A stretch of 64,000 nt of DNA from Acinetobacter marinus (GCF_900096915.1 NZ_FMYK01000005.1:62001-126000); one strand, 5' to 3'; shown: positions 37,106 through 46,307, numbered from the stretch's first letter. Numbers and translations: made by a program. Notes: a model not told the origin generated them from the sequence alone.

Positions 37106-38401
37106 CTACCACAATGCCAATTGCGTACTCGTCCCCGAAGTATCGACCCCACCGAGTTCAGCAAAATGATGCAATTGCCCCAAAAGCTGTCGTAGGGGTG
37201 GACCTGATTTGGCGTGAGTGTCGGTAATCACGATAAACTCAAGCACTCTCGCCCGCTCAGACTGGCGCTGTTTACTGACCCGATAACGTGGGACATCTTG
37301 AGTCAGTAGCGTGACCTTGCCTCGTGCCAAATTGGCTTGTAACAAGTCCACAGGGGAAATATTGCCATCGGTACTATAACTGGTCAGGATAAAGCGTGCA
37401 TTGATGGTTGCCAATAATTTCTCATAGGCTTCTTGTGCATATTTTGAGGAATTATAAGCACTTGGACGCTCTTTACGCCACGCACGATCAATCCCACTTT
37501 TAAAGCCTTTGGTATCAGGTGACGGTAAATCCACTTGATCCCACATAGTCAGCGCATTAAGGACATGATAATTACTGCTATAGGCATGTTGATTGTACGG
37601 TGGATCGAGATATGCCACATCCACTTCAAAGCCAGTCATCTGATCGGCGAGATGCTGTGCATCCACGCACCACATTTCTGCCGCTGGACGGCTCGGATCG
37701 CCGACTTCGCAGAATTTATTCGGAGAAAGCAATAATAAAGAATCAATCCGTTCCAAAGCAGTTTTGGTTTTACCACCCCAACCATGATGAAAACTTTTAA
37801 ATACGCCACTGGTATTACTGACAAAACTTGCGGAATATAAAAGCGGTGAAAGGAGCGCACTCATTTCCACACTATCAATCGTACCCTGCGCTTGCCACGT
37901 GGCAATCTGCTGACGCATAGCATCGAGGCGCATACCGTTGCGACGTTTGAAGAATAGTCGATCTCGACTCGGATCGTAGACATCATCATCACGAGGACAG
38001 AGATTGTGCGTCACCCAGCCTTTGACCGCAGGTAAGCGATTTAAATAGTCAATCGCAGCTTGATAGCCACCCAATTGTTTAAACTCAGGTGCTTCAACAC
38101 ATGATAACACCGCATGATTTAAGGCGTGACTATAAGGTTCCCAGTCATTGGCGATGACACGATAGCCATTTTGGCGTGCTAGACGTGACACCACGCCACT
38201 GCCTGCAAAGAAGTCGGCAAAGATCGGCGCAGACTTGCCTTTTTTCGGCTGAAGCGTGCCTGTTAGCTCCAGTGCTTCCAAAATCAAATGCAATAAACGC
38301 CGTTTATTCCCCAAATAAGGCACCAACTGATGAAATAGATATTCATCCGTGGTGCGGGCAGCATGGCGACGTTTGTGATATACGGAAACTTCAGCGGTCA
38401 T
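37106..38401 (-). CDS. Orphan D12-class DNA adenine-N6 methyltransferase
   Basis: A 431-residue MTase. The N-terminal substrate motif is VPYLGNKRRLLHLI, the AdoMet motif is FADFFAGSGVV, and the catalytic motif IV is DPPY in VAYLDPPYNQHAYSS. The order (FxGxG before DPPY) is that of the alpha/D12 group including Dam. No restriction gene is adjacent, so it is an orphan, likely regulatory, enzyme. It lies 36 bp downstream of ribD and 105 bp upstream of ribE. From memory, A. baumannii has a motility-linked adenine methylase (A1S_0222/AamA) that could be the orthologue; not verified. Confidence 0.88.
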   Translation of the reverse strand: MTAEVSVYHKRRHAARTTDEYLFHQLVPYLGNKRRLLHLILEALELTGTLQPKKGKSAPIFADFFAGSGVVSRLARQNGYRVIANDWEPYSHALNHAVLSCVEAPEFKQLGGYQAAIDYLNRLPAVKGWVTHNLCPRDDDVYDPSRDRLFFKRRNGMRLDAMRQQIATWQAQGTIDSVEMSALLSPLLYSASFVSNTSGVFKSFHHGWGGKTKTALERIDSLLLLSPNKFCEVGDPSRPAAEMWCVDAQHLADQMTGFEVDVAYLDPPYNQHAYSSNYHVLNALTMWDQVDLPSPDTKGFKSGIDRAWRKERPSAYNSSKYAQEAYEKLLATINARFILTSYSTDGNISPVDLLQANLARGKVTLLTQDVPRYRVSKQRQSERARVLEFIVITDTHAKSGPPLRQLLGQLHHFAELGGVDTSGTSTQLALW

Positions 38402-38437
38402 AGCAACAACAAGTCATCAATTAAGGGGGGGAGTAAA

Positions 38438-39538
38438 TTAAACAGGTATTTTCACAATTGGTCTTAAGCGCAAACGTACATCGCTTCCAATCTGCTTCAC
38501 ATCAAACAATTCAAAATCAACACTTTGACGCATTGCATCGAAGTCAAATTGGTTCAAAGCACGTGCAGATTGTCCGAGATATTTTGGTGCGATGTATTGA
38601 ATGAGCTCATCGACCAAACCATCACGCAGGAAACTGGTTGCCAATGTTGCACCAGACTCAACCAACACATCATAGATTTGGTATTGCGATTTCAAGGTTT
38701 GCAATAGTACAGACAACGATTGGACGGGCAATTGTATCACACCCAATGCTTCAAGTTCTGCTCGATATGGCGTCATCACCATCACGGTGTTTGGCTGATT
38801 GAGTAACTGTGCACTGAGTGGCAGGCGACCTTGTCGATCTAACACCACACGATAGGGCTGTACCACTTGCGCTAAGTCAATATTTTCGCCTGTCTCAGTG
38901 TCCATCAATTGACGTACATTGAGCTGTGCATCATCAGCAAGAATGGTATCAACACCCGTCATCACCGCACCACTGATCGCCCGCCAATGCTGTACATCCT
39001 GCCGAGCTTCAACGCCTGTGATCCATTTCGATTCACCTGATGCCATTGCAGTTCGTCCATCGAGGCTCGCTGCAACTTTCAAGCGTACATAGGGCAAGCC
39101 ACCCGACATGACCTTCATAAAGCCTTGATTTAATTCTAAAGACTCTTTTTCTAAAATGCCGACAGTCGTGTAAATCCCAGCATGTTCTAAAATCTGCTGT
39201 CCTTTGCCTGCGACCAATGGGTTAGGGTCAAGCGTGGCAATCACCACACGAGCAATTTTCGCTTTGACCAATGCTTCTGCACATGGTGGTGTCCGCCCAT
39301 AATGCGCACACGGCTCTAAGGTCACATAAGCTGTTGCATCTTGTGCATGCTCGCCTGCTTGTGCCAATGCAAATACTTCGGCATGCGAACCACCAACTGG
39401 CGCAGTTGCTCCACGACCAATGATCTGAGCATCTTTGACAATCACGCAACCCACCGCAGGATTTGGACGAGTGCGATATTGTGCCGATCGTGCAAGGTGT
39501 AACGCTTCACGCATCCAACGTGCATCTTGATTAGACAT
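38438..39538 (-). CDS. ribD: Riboflavin deaminase/reductase
   Basis: A 366-residue bifunctional enzyme for the second and third steps of riboflavin synthesis. The N-terminal cytidine-deaminase-like domain has GGSHAEVFAL and the zinc cysteines in LEPCAHYGRTPPCAEAL. The C-terminal reductase domain contains VRLKVAASLDGRTAMASGESKW (two parts, shown here as one conserved region) and ends at RLRPIVKIPV. It lies between a LysR gene and the MTase gene, all on the minus strand. Confidence 0.96.
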   Translation of the reverse strand: MSNQDARWMREALHLARSAQYRTRPNPAVGCVIVKDAQIIGRGATAPVGGSHAEVFALAQAGEHAQDATAYVTLEPCAHYGRTPPCAEALVKAKIARVVIATLDPNPLVAGKGQQILEHAGIYTTVGILEKESLELNQGFMKVMSGGLPYVRLKVAASLDGRTAMASGESKWITGVEARQDVQHWRAISGAVMTGVDTILADDAQLNVRQLMDTETGENIDLAQVVQPYRVVLDRQGRLPLSAQLLNQPNTVMVMTPYRAELEALGVIQLPVQSLSVLLQTLKSQYQIYDVLVESGATLATSFLRDGLVDELIQYIAPKYLGQSARALNQFDFDAMRQSVDFELFDVKQIGSDVRLRLRPIVKIPV

Positions 39539-39592
39539 AGTGTGAGGGAACCATTCAATGAAAAATTAAACAAAAAGCTGAATAAGCCAGAA

Positions 39593-40525
39593 TCATATCG
39601 TGAATGACGATGCAATCGTATCCGACTCGCTGTGCATCGCATTATGACATAAGCTATTTAATACACTGGCAAAGTTTACCGCAGTTTGACGATAATCTTG
39701 CATTTTATGCGCCAGCGCCAAATCCACTTGTGCAATCGCAGGGCTTAAAGTGCAATATTTTACCCCACGAATATTCAAATGTTGCGTCGATTCTGGCACC
39801 AATGACACCCCAAGATTGGCTGCCACCAAAGACAGCATCGAAACAATTTGCGGGGCAAATTGCCCGATCATCGGTTGAAAACCACGACGTTGACATGCTG
39901 CAATAATCGCATCATATAAACCTGCACTGACATTTTGCGGGGACAAAATAAAGGGCTGATCTTTTAGCGACAATAAATCAATTACGTCGGCATCATGTGG
40001 AAAATTCACTGGCAAAGCCACCACCATGGCTTCGGTCAATAAATGTTGTAGTCGAATGTCAACTGGCGCACGTTCAGGCGGACGCAGAATGGCAATGTCC
40101 AATTCATTGCGACGAATCGCTTCGATCAGCACAATGGAATTGGCTTCTTTGAGCTTTAGTTGTACTTCTGGATAAAGCTGTTGGTAATGGCGAATCGCCT
40201 CAACCACCAACGGATTGAGCATCGATGTGCCTGTAAAACCTAAACGTAATTCACCGATTTGTCCATCAGCGACATGTTTTGCCTGCTGTATTGCGCTCAA
40301 GAGTTGATGCTGTAGCGGTTGCATCTGCTGTAAAAATGCTTTGCCTGCGTCAGTCAGACTCACCCCATGCGCATGACGCACAAACAGTGATGCACCGATT
40401 TCTTCTTCCAAATCTTTGATTTGCATGCTCAGTGGTGGCTGACTAATGCCTAGATTCTTGGCAGCTTGACTAAAACTTTTGGCTTCAGCCACTTCGATAA
40501 AATAGCGGATATGACGCAGTTCCAT
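39593..40525 (-). CDS. LysR-family transcriptional regulator
   Basis: A 310-residue regulator. The N-terminal winged helix (MELRHIRYFIEVAEAKSFSQ, then AAKNLGISQPPLSMQIKDLE) is followed by the two-lobed effector domain. ATG 40525 gives the canonical LysR start; an upstream in-frame ATG at 40573 adds a non-conserved extension. It is divergent from an MFS exporter, with 95 bp between them, so that gene is the probable target. Confidence 0.93.
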   Translation of the reverse strand: MELRHIRYFIEVAEAKSFSQAAKNLGISQPPLSMQIKDLEEEIGASLFVRHAHGVSLTDAGKAFLQQMQPLQHQLLSAIQQAKHVADGQIGELRLGFTGTSMLNPLVVEAIRHYQQLYPEVQLKLKEANSIVLIEAIRRNELDIAILRPPERAPVDIRLQHLLTEAMVVALPVNFPHDADVIDLLSLKDQPFILSPQNVSAGLYDAIIAACQRRGFQPMIGQFAPQIVSMLSLVAANLGVSLVPESTQHLNIRGVKYCTLSPAIAQVDLALAHKMQDYRQTAVNFASVLNSLCHNAMHSESDTIASSFTI

Positions 40526-40620
40526 ATATTTTAGATATAGAGATGTGGATTTGAATATATTATACAAATACAACCAGACTTGCTAAATTATCTCATCACG
40601 ATACAACATGCTGAAAACCT

Positions 40621-41877
40621 GTGAATCAAACCATCAACACTCAAAGCTCGCCAATGATCGCACACAATGATGCAGACGACGTTGTCGGCATCCGCTTTGG
40701 TGAGTCGGCATTTTATCGTGCTGGCATTGCACTATTCTTATTGGGTTTTGCCAGTTTTTCATTGATCTATTGTGTGCAGCCCTTATTGCCGATTTTTGTT
40801 GAGAGCTTTCAGATTAGCCCTGCAAGCAGTGCACTGTCCTTGTCGATTACCACGTTTTTCTTGGCATTTTCCATTGTGCTGTCCAGCGCCTTCTCGCAAT
40901 CTTTAGGGCGGAAGGGCTTAATGCTGTGCTCTATGGGCTGTGCTGCAGTACTCAACTTGGTCTGCGCATGGTCGCCAAGCTGGCATGCATTGGTATTGAT
41001 GCGAGCAATTGAAGGCTTTGTCTTAGGCGGTGTGCCTGCGGTGGCGATGGCGTGGATTGCCGAAGAAATTCATCCTGGGCATCTTGCCAAAACCATGGGG
41101 CTATATATTGCAGGGACTGCCTTTGGTGGCATGATGGGGCGAGTCAGTGTCGGGATCATGGCGGAGTATTTTTCGTGGCGCTATGCACTGTCGATCTTGG
41201 CAATAATGAGTCTGCTGTGCTGTATTGGCTTTTATTATCTTTTGCCTGCATCAAAAAACTTTGTGGCGCAAAAAGGCATCAACTTGCAACTACACCTGCA
41301 TGCGTGGTGGACGCATCTGTGTAATAAACGCATGTTGCTGATTTATAGTTTGGGCTTTTTAAGTACCAGCGTCTTTGTCTGCCTGTTTAATTATCTGACT
41401 TTTTACTTGGGTGAAGCGCCATTTTCCTTGAGTTACACACAAATCAGTTTGATCTTCTTGGTCTATAGTTTTGGCATCTTATCGTCGAGCATGTCGGGCT
41501 ATATGGCGGATCGGCTTGGACGTTTTCAGGTGCTTTACTTGGGTTTGGGCTTGATTATTCTCGGCATTCTGATGACTTTAATCCATCAACTCTGGTGCAT
41601 TATCATTGGGATTGGACTCTTTACCACAGGCTTCTTCTTTGTGCATGCCATGGCAAGTAGCCAAGTCGGCTTGCTGGCGAAGCACTACAAAGGTCATGCC
41701 ACCTCGATTTACTTGCTGTTTTACTATGTCGGCTCAAGTATCGTAGGGACAGTGGGCGGTTGGTTCTGGCAAGCCCAAGGCTGGACATCGATCGTCTGGC
41801 TGACATTGAGCTTATGTCTCTGTGCTGTGCTGGTGGTCTTTGCTGCACAAAAGTTATCGATGAAAACATATCCATGA
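40621..41877 (+). CDS. MFS exporter (YnfM-like)
   Basis: A 418-residue 12-helix transporter. The motif-A region reads SQSLGRKGLMLCSMG, followed by LMRAIEGFVLGGVPAVAMAWIAEE. The closest recalled group is the YnfM/arabinose-efflux-like drug:H+ antiporters. Start is GTG 40621; ATG 40654 is possible, since the first 30 residues are polar. It is probably controlled by the divergent LysR gene. Substrate unknown. Confidence 0.9.
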   Translation: MNQTINTQSSPMIAHNDADDVVGIRFGESAFYRAGIALFLLGFASFSLIYCVQPLLPIFVESFQISPASSALSLSITTFFLAFSIVLSSAFSQSLGRKGLMLCSMGCAAVLNLVCAWSPSWHALVLMRAIEGFVLGGVPAVAMAWIAEEIHPGHLAKTMGLYIAGTAFGGMMGRVSVGIMAEYFSWRYALSILAIMSLLCCIGFYYLLPASKNFVAQKGINLQLHLHAWWTHLCNKRMLLIYSLGFLSTSVFVCLFNYLTFYLGEAPFSLSYTQISLIFLVYSFGILSSSMSGYMADRLGRFQVLYLGLGLIILGILMTLIHQLWCIIIGIGLFTTGFFFVHAMASSQVGLLAKHYKGHATSIYLLFYYVGSSIVGTVGGWFWQAQGWTSIVWLTLSLCLCAVLVVFAAQKLSMKTYP

Positions 41878-41970
41878 AAAATTAACGCTTGGATGAAGGT
41901 CTAAACTTTTTTCCTCTAACATTTCACAATACAAAAGCTGTCTCAAAATTCAGTTTTCAACCCCACCTAA

Positions 41971-41990
41971 CCTCCCCTTAAAAAGGGAGG
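41971..41990. repeat. REP-like hairpin between MFS gene and nrdR
   Basis: CCTCCC...GGGAGG arms around a CTTAAAAA centre. The flanks (CCCCACCTAA before, AACTTTGAGC after) resemble those of the repeat in the rpoC-rpoB gap. It looks like another member of that family. Confidence 0.5.
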
Positions 41991-42045
41991 AACTTTGAGC
42001 ATTTGATTTTATAGCGTGGCTTTCTCTCGAGAAAATGGATGAGAA

Positions 42046-42513
42046 TTATAATTCACTATCCTTGCGCAATTGCATCATTTCGATCTGCTGACGAAACGCA
42101 TCTAAGTTTTGAAAATCATGATAGACCGAAGCAAAACGCACGTACGCCACATGATCGAGCTCAAAAATTAACTGCATCGCAATCTCACCAATGGTCGACG
42201 ATTTGACATCACGCTCACCGAGACGGCGAATTTGCTGTTGAATATTGGACAGGGTTTCTTCGATTTGCTCTTGGGTCACAGGACGTTTTTGCAGGGCGTG
42301 CATCAGCGAACGGCGCAGTTTATGCTCATCAAATGGCTCATTTTTGCCATTGGATTTGATCACCCGAGGCATCACCACTTCATAGCTTTCAAAGGTGGTG
42401 AAGCGTTCACCACATTTGATACATTCACGGCGACGACGAATCTGCGCCCCTTGTGCAGCAAGGCGGGAATCGATGACTTTACTGTCTGCGGCATCACAAA
42501 ATGGACAATGCAT
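42046..42513 (-). CDS. nrdR: Ribonucleotide reductase regulator NrdR
   Basis: A 155-residue repressor. The zinc ribbon is formed by CPFCDAADSKVIDSR and CIKCGERFTTFE; the ATP-cone domain follows (PRVIKSNGKNEPFDEHKLRR). It controls ribonucleotide reductase genes in response to (d)ATP. It usually lies beside ribD; here a LysR/MFS pair separates them. Confidence 0.97.
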   Translation of the reverse strand: MHCPFCDAADSKVIDSRLAAQGAQIRRRRECIKCGERFTTFESYEVVMPRVIKSNGKNEPFDEHKLRRSLMHALQKRPVTQEQIEETLSNIQQQIRRLGERDVKSSTIGEIAMQLIFELDHVAYVRFASVYHDFQNLDAFRQQIEMMQLRKDSEL

Positions 42514-42627
42514 AGCTTAAAAATTATTCTGAAGATTTGTTGCAGTGTAGCAAATTTTGGCGACTGGCAGCTAGGTCAATCGCCAATGCCTGCGTGTAGT
42601 GCTTTTAGTCAAAATCAATCAGACAAA

Positions 42628-43260
42628 TTATTGAATTTCAAAGCTCAATGTCGAGACGATATAACGGCTTTTGTAGGCTTTGCCTTGATATTTACCGCCT
42701 TGTTCAATCGCTTTACCCGCTTCGATCACATACAGTCCAGTCCACGGTGTCTCTACACTAAACTGCCCTTTGTCATCGGTATAATAGGTTTTCGACCAGC
42801 GATTCGGCGCAAAGACCACTACCTCTTGACCCGCCAACGGCTTGCCATCAAAAATCACGGTAAATTGCTTGGCATTTGTAGCGACAGGAGCAATTTCCAT
42901 TTCCATACTGGTTTGGCTATTTTGGCGTCCTGTTTTTGCCAAGAAATTAATCAAGGTGTCTTCATAGAGCATATCTTGGCTGACACGCACATCTTGATCA
43001 CCTGTCGTGGCGTAGAGCAAATGATCCGATTCAACTTTGGCAGTCAATTCTTTTTTGCCTTGTTGTGCTTTGGCAGTGTTAAAGGTTTTTAATGCGCCAG
43101 TCTGATTTTCAAGCTCTCCCGCACTAAACTCGCCATAATAGGCAAGTGTCTGATTATTCTCAGCTGGTGCCAGCCACAGCATATGTGCTGATGCAGCCGC
43201 ACTTAGCGCTAGTAGCGTCGATCCCATCAAAAGCGGTTTGATCTGCGCAAACTTCAACAT
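42628..43260 (-). CDS. DUF4198-type periplasmic protein
   Basis: A 210-residue protein with a signal peptide (LLMGSTLLALSAAASAH). The mature start HMLWLAPAE and the C-terminal beta-sandwich (QFTVIFDGKPLAGQEVVVFAP, with YYTDDKGQFSVETPWTGLYVIE in separate stretches) match DUF4198 proteins, often found with TonB-linked metal or cobalamin uptake. ATG 43260 follows GGGGA. A Fur-like dyad upstream suggests control by iron. Confidence 0.82.
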   Translation of the reverse strand: MLKFAQIKPLLMGSTLLALSAAASAHMLWLAPAENNQTLAYYGEFSAGELENQTGALKTFNTAKAQQGKKELTAKVESDHLLYATTGDQDVRVSQDMLYEDTLINFLAKTGRQNSQTSMEMEIAPVATNAKQFTVIFDGKPLAGQEVVVFAPNRWSKTYYTDDKGQFSVETPWTGLYVIEAGKAIEQGGKYQGKAYKSRYIVSTLSFEIQ

Positions 43261-43298
43261 AAAAATCCCCGAATTATTGTACATAGTATGATGCTCTA

Positions 43299-43339
43299 GC
43301 ATACATAATTGAGAATTATTTACAAATCATTCTTATGCT
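43299..43339. promoter_or_regulatory. Fur-like dyad upstream of the DUF4198 gene
   Basis: Inverted repeat AGAATTATT/AATCATTCT (43312-43320 and 43325-43333, one mismatch), enclosed by AGCATA/TATGCT (43299-43304 and 43334-43339). The inner part resembles Fur boxes, but the 4-base spacing is not classical. Confidence 0.4.
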
Positions 43340-43372
43340 AAATTTTCATCCATGTGATCTCTAAAAAAATAA

Positions 43373-43394
43373 CGCCTGAATTCAAATTCAGGCG
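43373..43394 (-). terminator. Terminator after the SDR gene
   Basis: A perfect 10-bp stem (43373-43382 with 43385-43394). On the minus strand it is followed by a U-rich run. It lies 113 bp past the SDR stop. Confidence 0.75.
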
Positions 43395-43506
43395 CTATTC
43401 TTCATGTCACTTGATAACACATCATGGCATCGGCTCAATCAAACTATTCACTCAACGCTGTTGAATTCGAGCTGTTGAGCTAAACTGTTGCGCTAAAACT
43501 GAGCCA

Positions 43507-44343
43507 TTACAGTTTTTTCGAGAGTTTGGTGGCAAAGCGAGATACGGTCTGATAGCCCGTTGGCAAGATGCGCTGTAAACCATCCAAAATCTTGGCATCA
43601 TTACCAATCAAGACACGTGGCTTATTGGCTTTGACCGCATTCAAGATGGTTTGTGCAGCCACTTCAGGTGGGCAACGCAACAATTTATCAAATGATTTTG
43701 CCGAACGAACTGGATCCATGCCGATACTTTTTAGACTGTCGCTCATGCGCCCAGATTTTGCGATGTTGGTACGAATACCACCTGGATGCACACAGGTCGC
43801 ACTGACCCCAACATTTTGAATATCCAATTCTTGGCGAAGCGATTCGGTAAAGCCACGTACAGCGAATTTGGTGGCATTGTACGCCGACTGTGATGGCTGT
43901 GAAATCAAACCAAAAAGACTCGAGATATTAATAATATGACCGTCTTTGCTGGCTTTAAGATGAGGCAAAAAGGCTTTGGTACCATAGACCACGCCCCAGA
44001 AATTGATATTCACAATCCACTCAAGCTCCTCATAGCTTGCACCCTCAGCGGTCGCCGCCAATGCCACACCTGCATTATTAAAAATCAGATTCACCGAACC
44101 ATGATTTTGTACAGTGTCTTCTGCCCACGCATAGACTTGTTCACGATCGGCAACATCAACATGCTTTGAAGTAATGCGCACGCCATATTGTTTCGCCTGT
44201 TCAACTGTCTCTGCAAGCCCTTGATCATTGACATCGCTGAGCGAGAGATGACAGCCTTGTTTCGCCAATAAAATTGCCAATTGTTGACCGATACCCGAAC
44301 CTGCCCCTGTAATGGCTGCCACTTTATTTTGAAAACTTTTCAT
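43507..44343 (-). CDS. Short-chain dehydrogenase/reductase
   Basis: A 278-residue SDR. The cofactor motif is ITGAGSGIGQQLA, followed by NNAGVALAA and the catalytic Ser and Tyr-x3-Lys in NISSLFGLISQPSQSAYNATK (read as two adjacent motifs). The substrate is unknown; relatives act on fatty-acid-derived or steroid-like alcohols. It is divergent from a TetR gene across a perfect inverted repeat, which probably mediates its repression. Confidence 0.92.
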   Translation of the reverse strand: MKSFQNKVAAITGAGSGIGQQLAILLAKQGCHLSLSDVNDQGLAETVEQAKQYGVRITSKHVDVADREQVYAWAEDTVQNHGSVNLIFNNAGVALAATAEGASYEELEWIVNINFWGVVYGTKAFLPHLKASKDGHIINISSLFGLISQPSQSAYNATKFAVRGFTESLRQELDIQNVGVSATCVHPGGIRTNIAKSGRMSDSLKSIGMDPVRSAKSFDKLLRCPPEVAAQTILNAVKANKPRVLIGNDAKILDGLQRILPTGYQTVSRFATKLSKKL

Positions 44344-44466
44344 GATGTATCCCTATTCCATGACCTTTTTGCGATCGTTGTAAAGCGTATAAATTTTGGT
44401 GTCTTGTGCTTGATTACCGTGTGAATAATTACAGCAATCAAATCGACAGCTCAATGCACTTTACTT

Positions 44467-44486
44467 TTGACAATTTTGATTGTCAA
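44467..44486. promoter_or_regulatory. Operator between the SDR and TetR genes
   Basis: The perfect inverted repeat TTGACAAT-TTTG-ATTGTCAA. Because it is symmetric it supplies a consensus -35 (TTGACA) on both strands. On the minus strand a TAAAGT lies 17 bases beyond it; on the plus strand TATTAT and TATAAT (44508-44513) lie downstream. TetR binding would block both genes. Confidence 0.65.
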
Positions 44487-44557
44487 TGCAATATTATAAC
44501 CAGCGTGTATAATGTGCCACTTGCATTTCTTTTTTACTTTTAGATTCAAGGCAGTCC

Positions 44558-45370
44558 ATGAATTCAAAATCAGTCAAGCCATCTACTTCACAGCCCATGG
44601 ATCAGATTCTTGACAAAAATCTCGACCAAAATCGTGACAAAAACCTCGACCAGACTGCCGAGCAAAACCGTTTGTCTGCTGATTTGCCTGATGAACTGTC
44701 ACCCACTGCCTCACCGAAAAAAAAGCCAAATAAAACCACCGCATCTCGTCAATTCAAAGGCTTATCCCTAGAAGAACGTAAAACCATTCGCCGTGAAAAA
44801 TTAATCGCTGCGGGCCTACAAGCCTATGGTACGCATGGATTTTTTGCAGTAACGGTGAAAGATATTTGTAAAGAAGCCAAGCTCACCGAGCGTTATTTTT
44901 ACGAATCATTTAAACGCAGTGAAGAGCTGTTCAAAGTGGTTTATCTGACGCTCATCGATGAACTGCAGCACAATATTATCAACGCTGTAATGGCAAATAC
45001 GCCAGAGCTGAAACCGATGATTAATGCAGGATTATCTGCCCTGCTCAACACCTTTCGAGATGACCCTCGTAAAGCACGCGTTTTATTCGTCGATGCGATG
45101 CTGGTCAATGAATTGCACGGCGATACCATCCGTGAGTCGCATGTGCGTTTTGATCGCACCATGTTTGATTTTCTCAACCTAGTTTTTCCTGACCAACAAG
45201 CGAATAAGTCGCAATTTAACCTCATCGCTTCTGGGTTAAACGGCTATGTGATTCACATTGCCATGCGCTGGGTACTTAGCGATTTTAAACAACCTTTTGA
45301 GGAAGTATTGGAAGCATGTAGTTTGGTTTATCTGGGGATTTATCAGCATTTTCAAAACACTGCAGATTGA
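44558..45370 (+). CDS. TetR/AcrR-family regulator
   Basis: A 270-residue repressor. A low-complexity N-terminal tail of about 65 residues, rich in D, N, Q and K (DKNLDQNRDKNLDQ), precedes the helix-turn-helix (RREKLIAAGLQAYGTHGFFA, VKDICKEAKLTERYFYESF). The C-terminal ligand and dimerisation domain follows. The tail is unusual for the family. Its probable targets are itself and the divergent SDR gene. Confidence 0.9.
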   Translation: MNSKSVKPSTSQPMDQILDKNLDQNRDKNLDQTAEQNRLSADLPDELSPTASPKKKPNKTTASRQFKGLSLEERKTIRREKLIAAGLQAYGTHGFFAVTVKDICKEAKLTERYFYESFKRSEELFKVVYLTLIDELQHNIINAVMANTPELKPMINAGLSALLNTFRDDPRKARVLFVDAMLVNELHGDTIRESHVRFDRTMFDFLNLVFPDQQANKSQFNLIASGLNGYVIHIAMRWVLSDFKQPFEEVLEACSLVYLGIYQHFQNTAD

Positions 45371-45484
45371 GCGTGAATGCTCGAAAATCCATTAAAATCA
45401 TTATCATGAATTGTTTAATTACATATTCGGGCAAATTCATTGTATAAATCTGCCCTTTTGCAATAATATTGTCATATTCTCGCT

Positions 45485-45502
45485 TTGTAATATACCTGTC
45501 AT
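45485..45502 (+). promoter_or_regulatory. Pho-box-like sequence upstream of phoB
   Basis: Two 7-mers, TTGTAAT and CTGTCAT, spaced 11 bp apart as in the Pho box. The second matches the consensus exactly. It lies about 88 bp before phoB, as expected for autoregulation. A further TTGTCAT at 45469 is out of register. Confidence 0.5.
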
Positions 45503-45589
45503 AAACAACAAGGCTTCGGCGCAATTCGCAAGACGTTTTTTGGACGACATCGATTGACCGTGAGCCACACTATAAAATAGGTTAATACT

Positions 45590-46300
45590 GTGAAAGATGA
45601 ATACATCCTCATCGTCGATGATGAGTTACCCATTCGGGAAATGATCCATACCGCACTCGATATGGCAGGTTTTCAATGCCAACAAGCGGGCGATGCCAAA
45701 CAAGCCCATCAGATGATCGTTGATCAACGTCCAGCGCTGATTTTGCTGGACTGGATGCTACCGAATGGCGTCAGTGGCATCGATCTATGCCGTCGCCTCA
45801 AACGGGATGAAAGTTTGCTGGAAATTCCCGTGATCATGCTCACTGCACGTGGTGAAGAAGACCATAAAGTGCAAGGTCTGGATGCGGGCGCCGATGATTA
45901 TATGACCAAACCCTTTTCGACCCGTGAATTGGTCTCTCGCATCAAAGCCGTTCTGCGTCGTTCAAATGCCCTAAAAGGCGAAAAAAGCATTGACGTCAAT
46001 GGATTATTGCTTGATCCTGTCAGCCAACGTGTCAGCTTTGAAGGCACCAGTCTAGAGATGGGACCAACCGAATATCGCTTGCTTGCCTTCTTTATGACGC
46101 ATCCTGAACGTGCCTATACTCGTGCCCAGCTACTTGATCAAGTCTGGGGTGGTAATGTCTATATCGAAGACCGTACCATTGATGTACATATTCGCCGTTT
46201 GCGCAAAGTGCTTGAGCCTTTCGCCGCAGATCGCTATGTACAAACTGTTCGAGGCACAGGCTACCGTTTTTCGACCCGAACTGATATTGCCGTAGGCTAA
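45590..46300 (+). CDS. phoB: Phosphate response regulator PhoB
   Basis: A 236-residue OmpR-type regulator. The receiver domain has the acidic pair in IVDDELPIR, the phosphorylated aspartate in LILLDWMLPNG and the lysine in DYMTKPFS. The winged helix contains DRTIDVHIRRLRK and VRGTGYRF. Start is GTG 45590. It activates phosphate-starvation genes when phosphorylated by PhoR, encoded 7 bp downstream. Confidence 0.95.
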   Translation: MKDEYILIVDDELPIREMIHTALDMAGFQCQQAGDAKQAHQMIVDQRPALILLDWMLPNGVSGIDLCRRLKRDESLLEIPVIMLTARGEEDHKVQGLDAGADDYMTKPFSTRELVSRIKAVLRRSNALKGEKSIDVNGLLLDPVSQRVSFEGTSLEMGPTEYRLLAFFMTHPERAYTRAQLLDQVWGGNVYIEDRTIDVHIRRLRKVLEPFAADRYVQTVRGTGYRFSTRTDIAVG

Positions 46301-46307
46301 TAACTGC

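Noticed and set aside
38402..38437. FMN riboswitch near ribD, ribE
   Set aside because: The gaps upstream of ribD (39539-39592) and ribE (37001-37105) and this gap are too short or lack the conserved RFN elements.
42232..43092. 286-codon ORF antisense to nrdR and the DUF4198 gene
   Set aside because: It spans two real genes and their gap on the other strand; composition is His/Phe/Cys-rich as in shadows.
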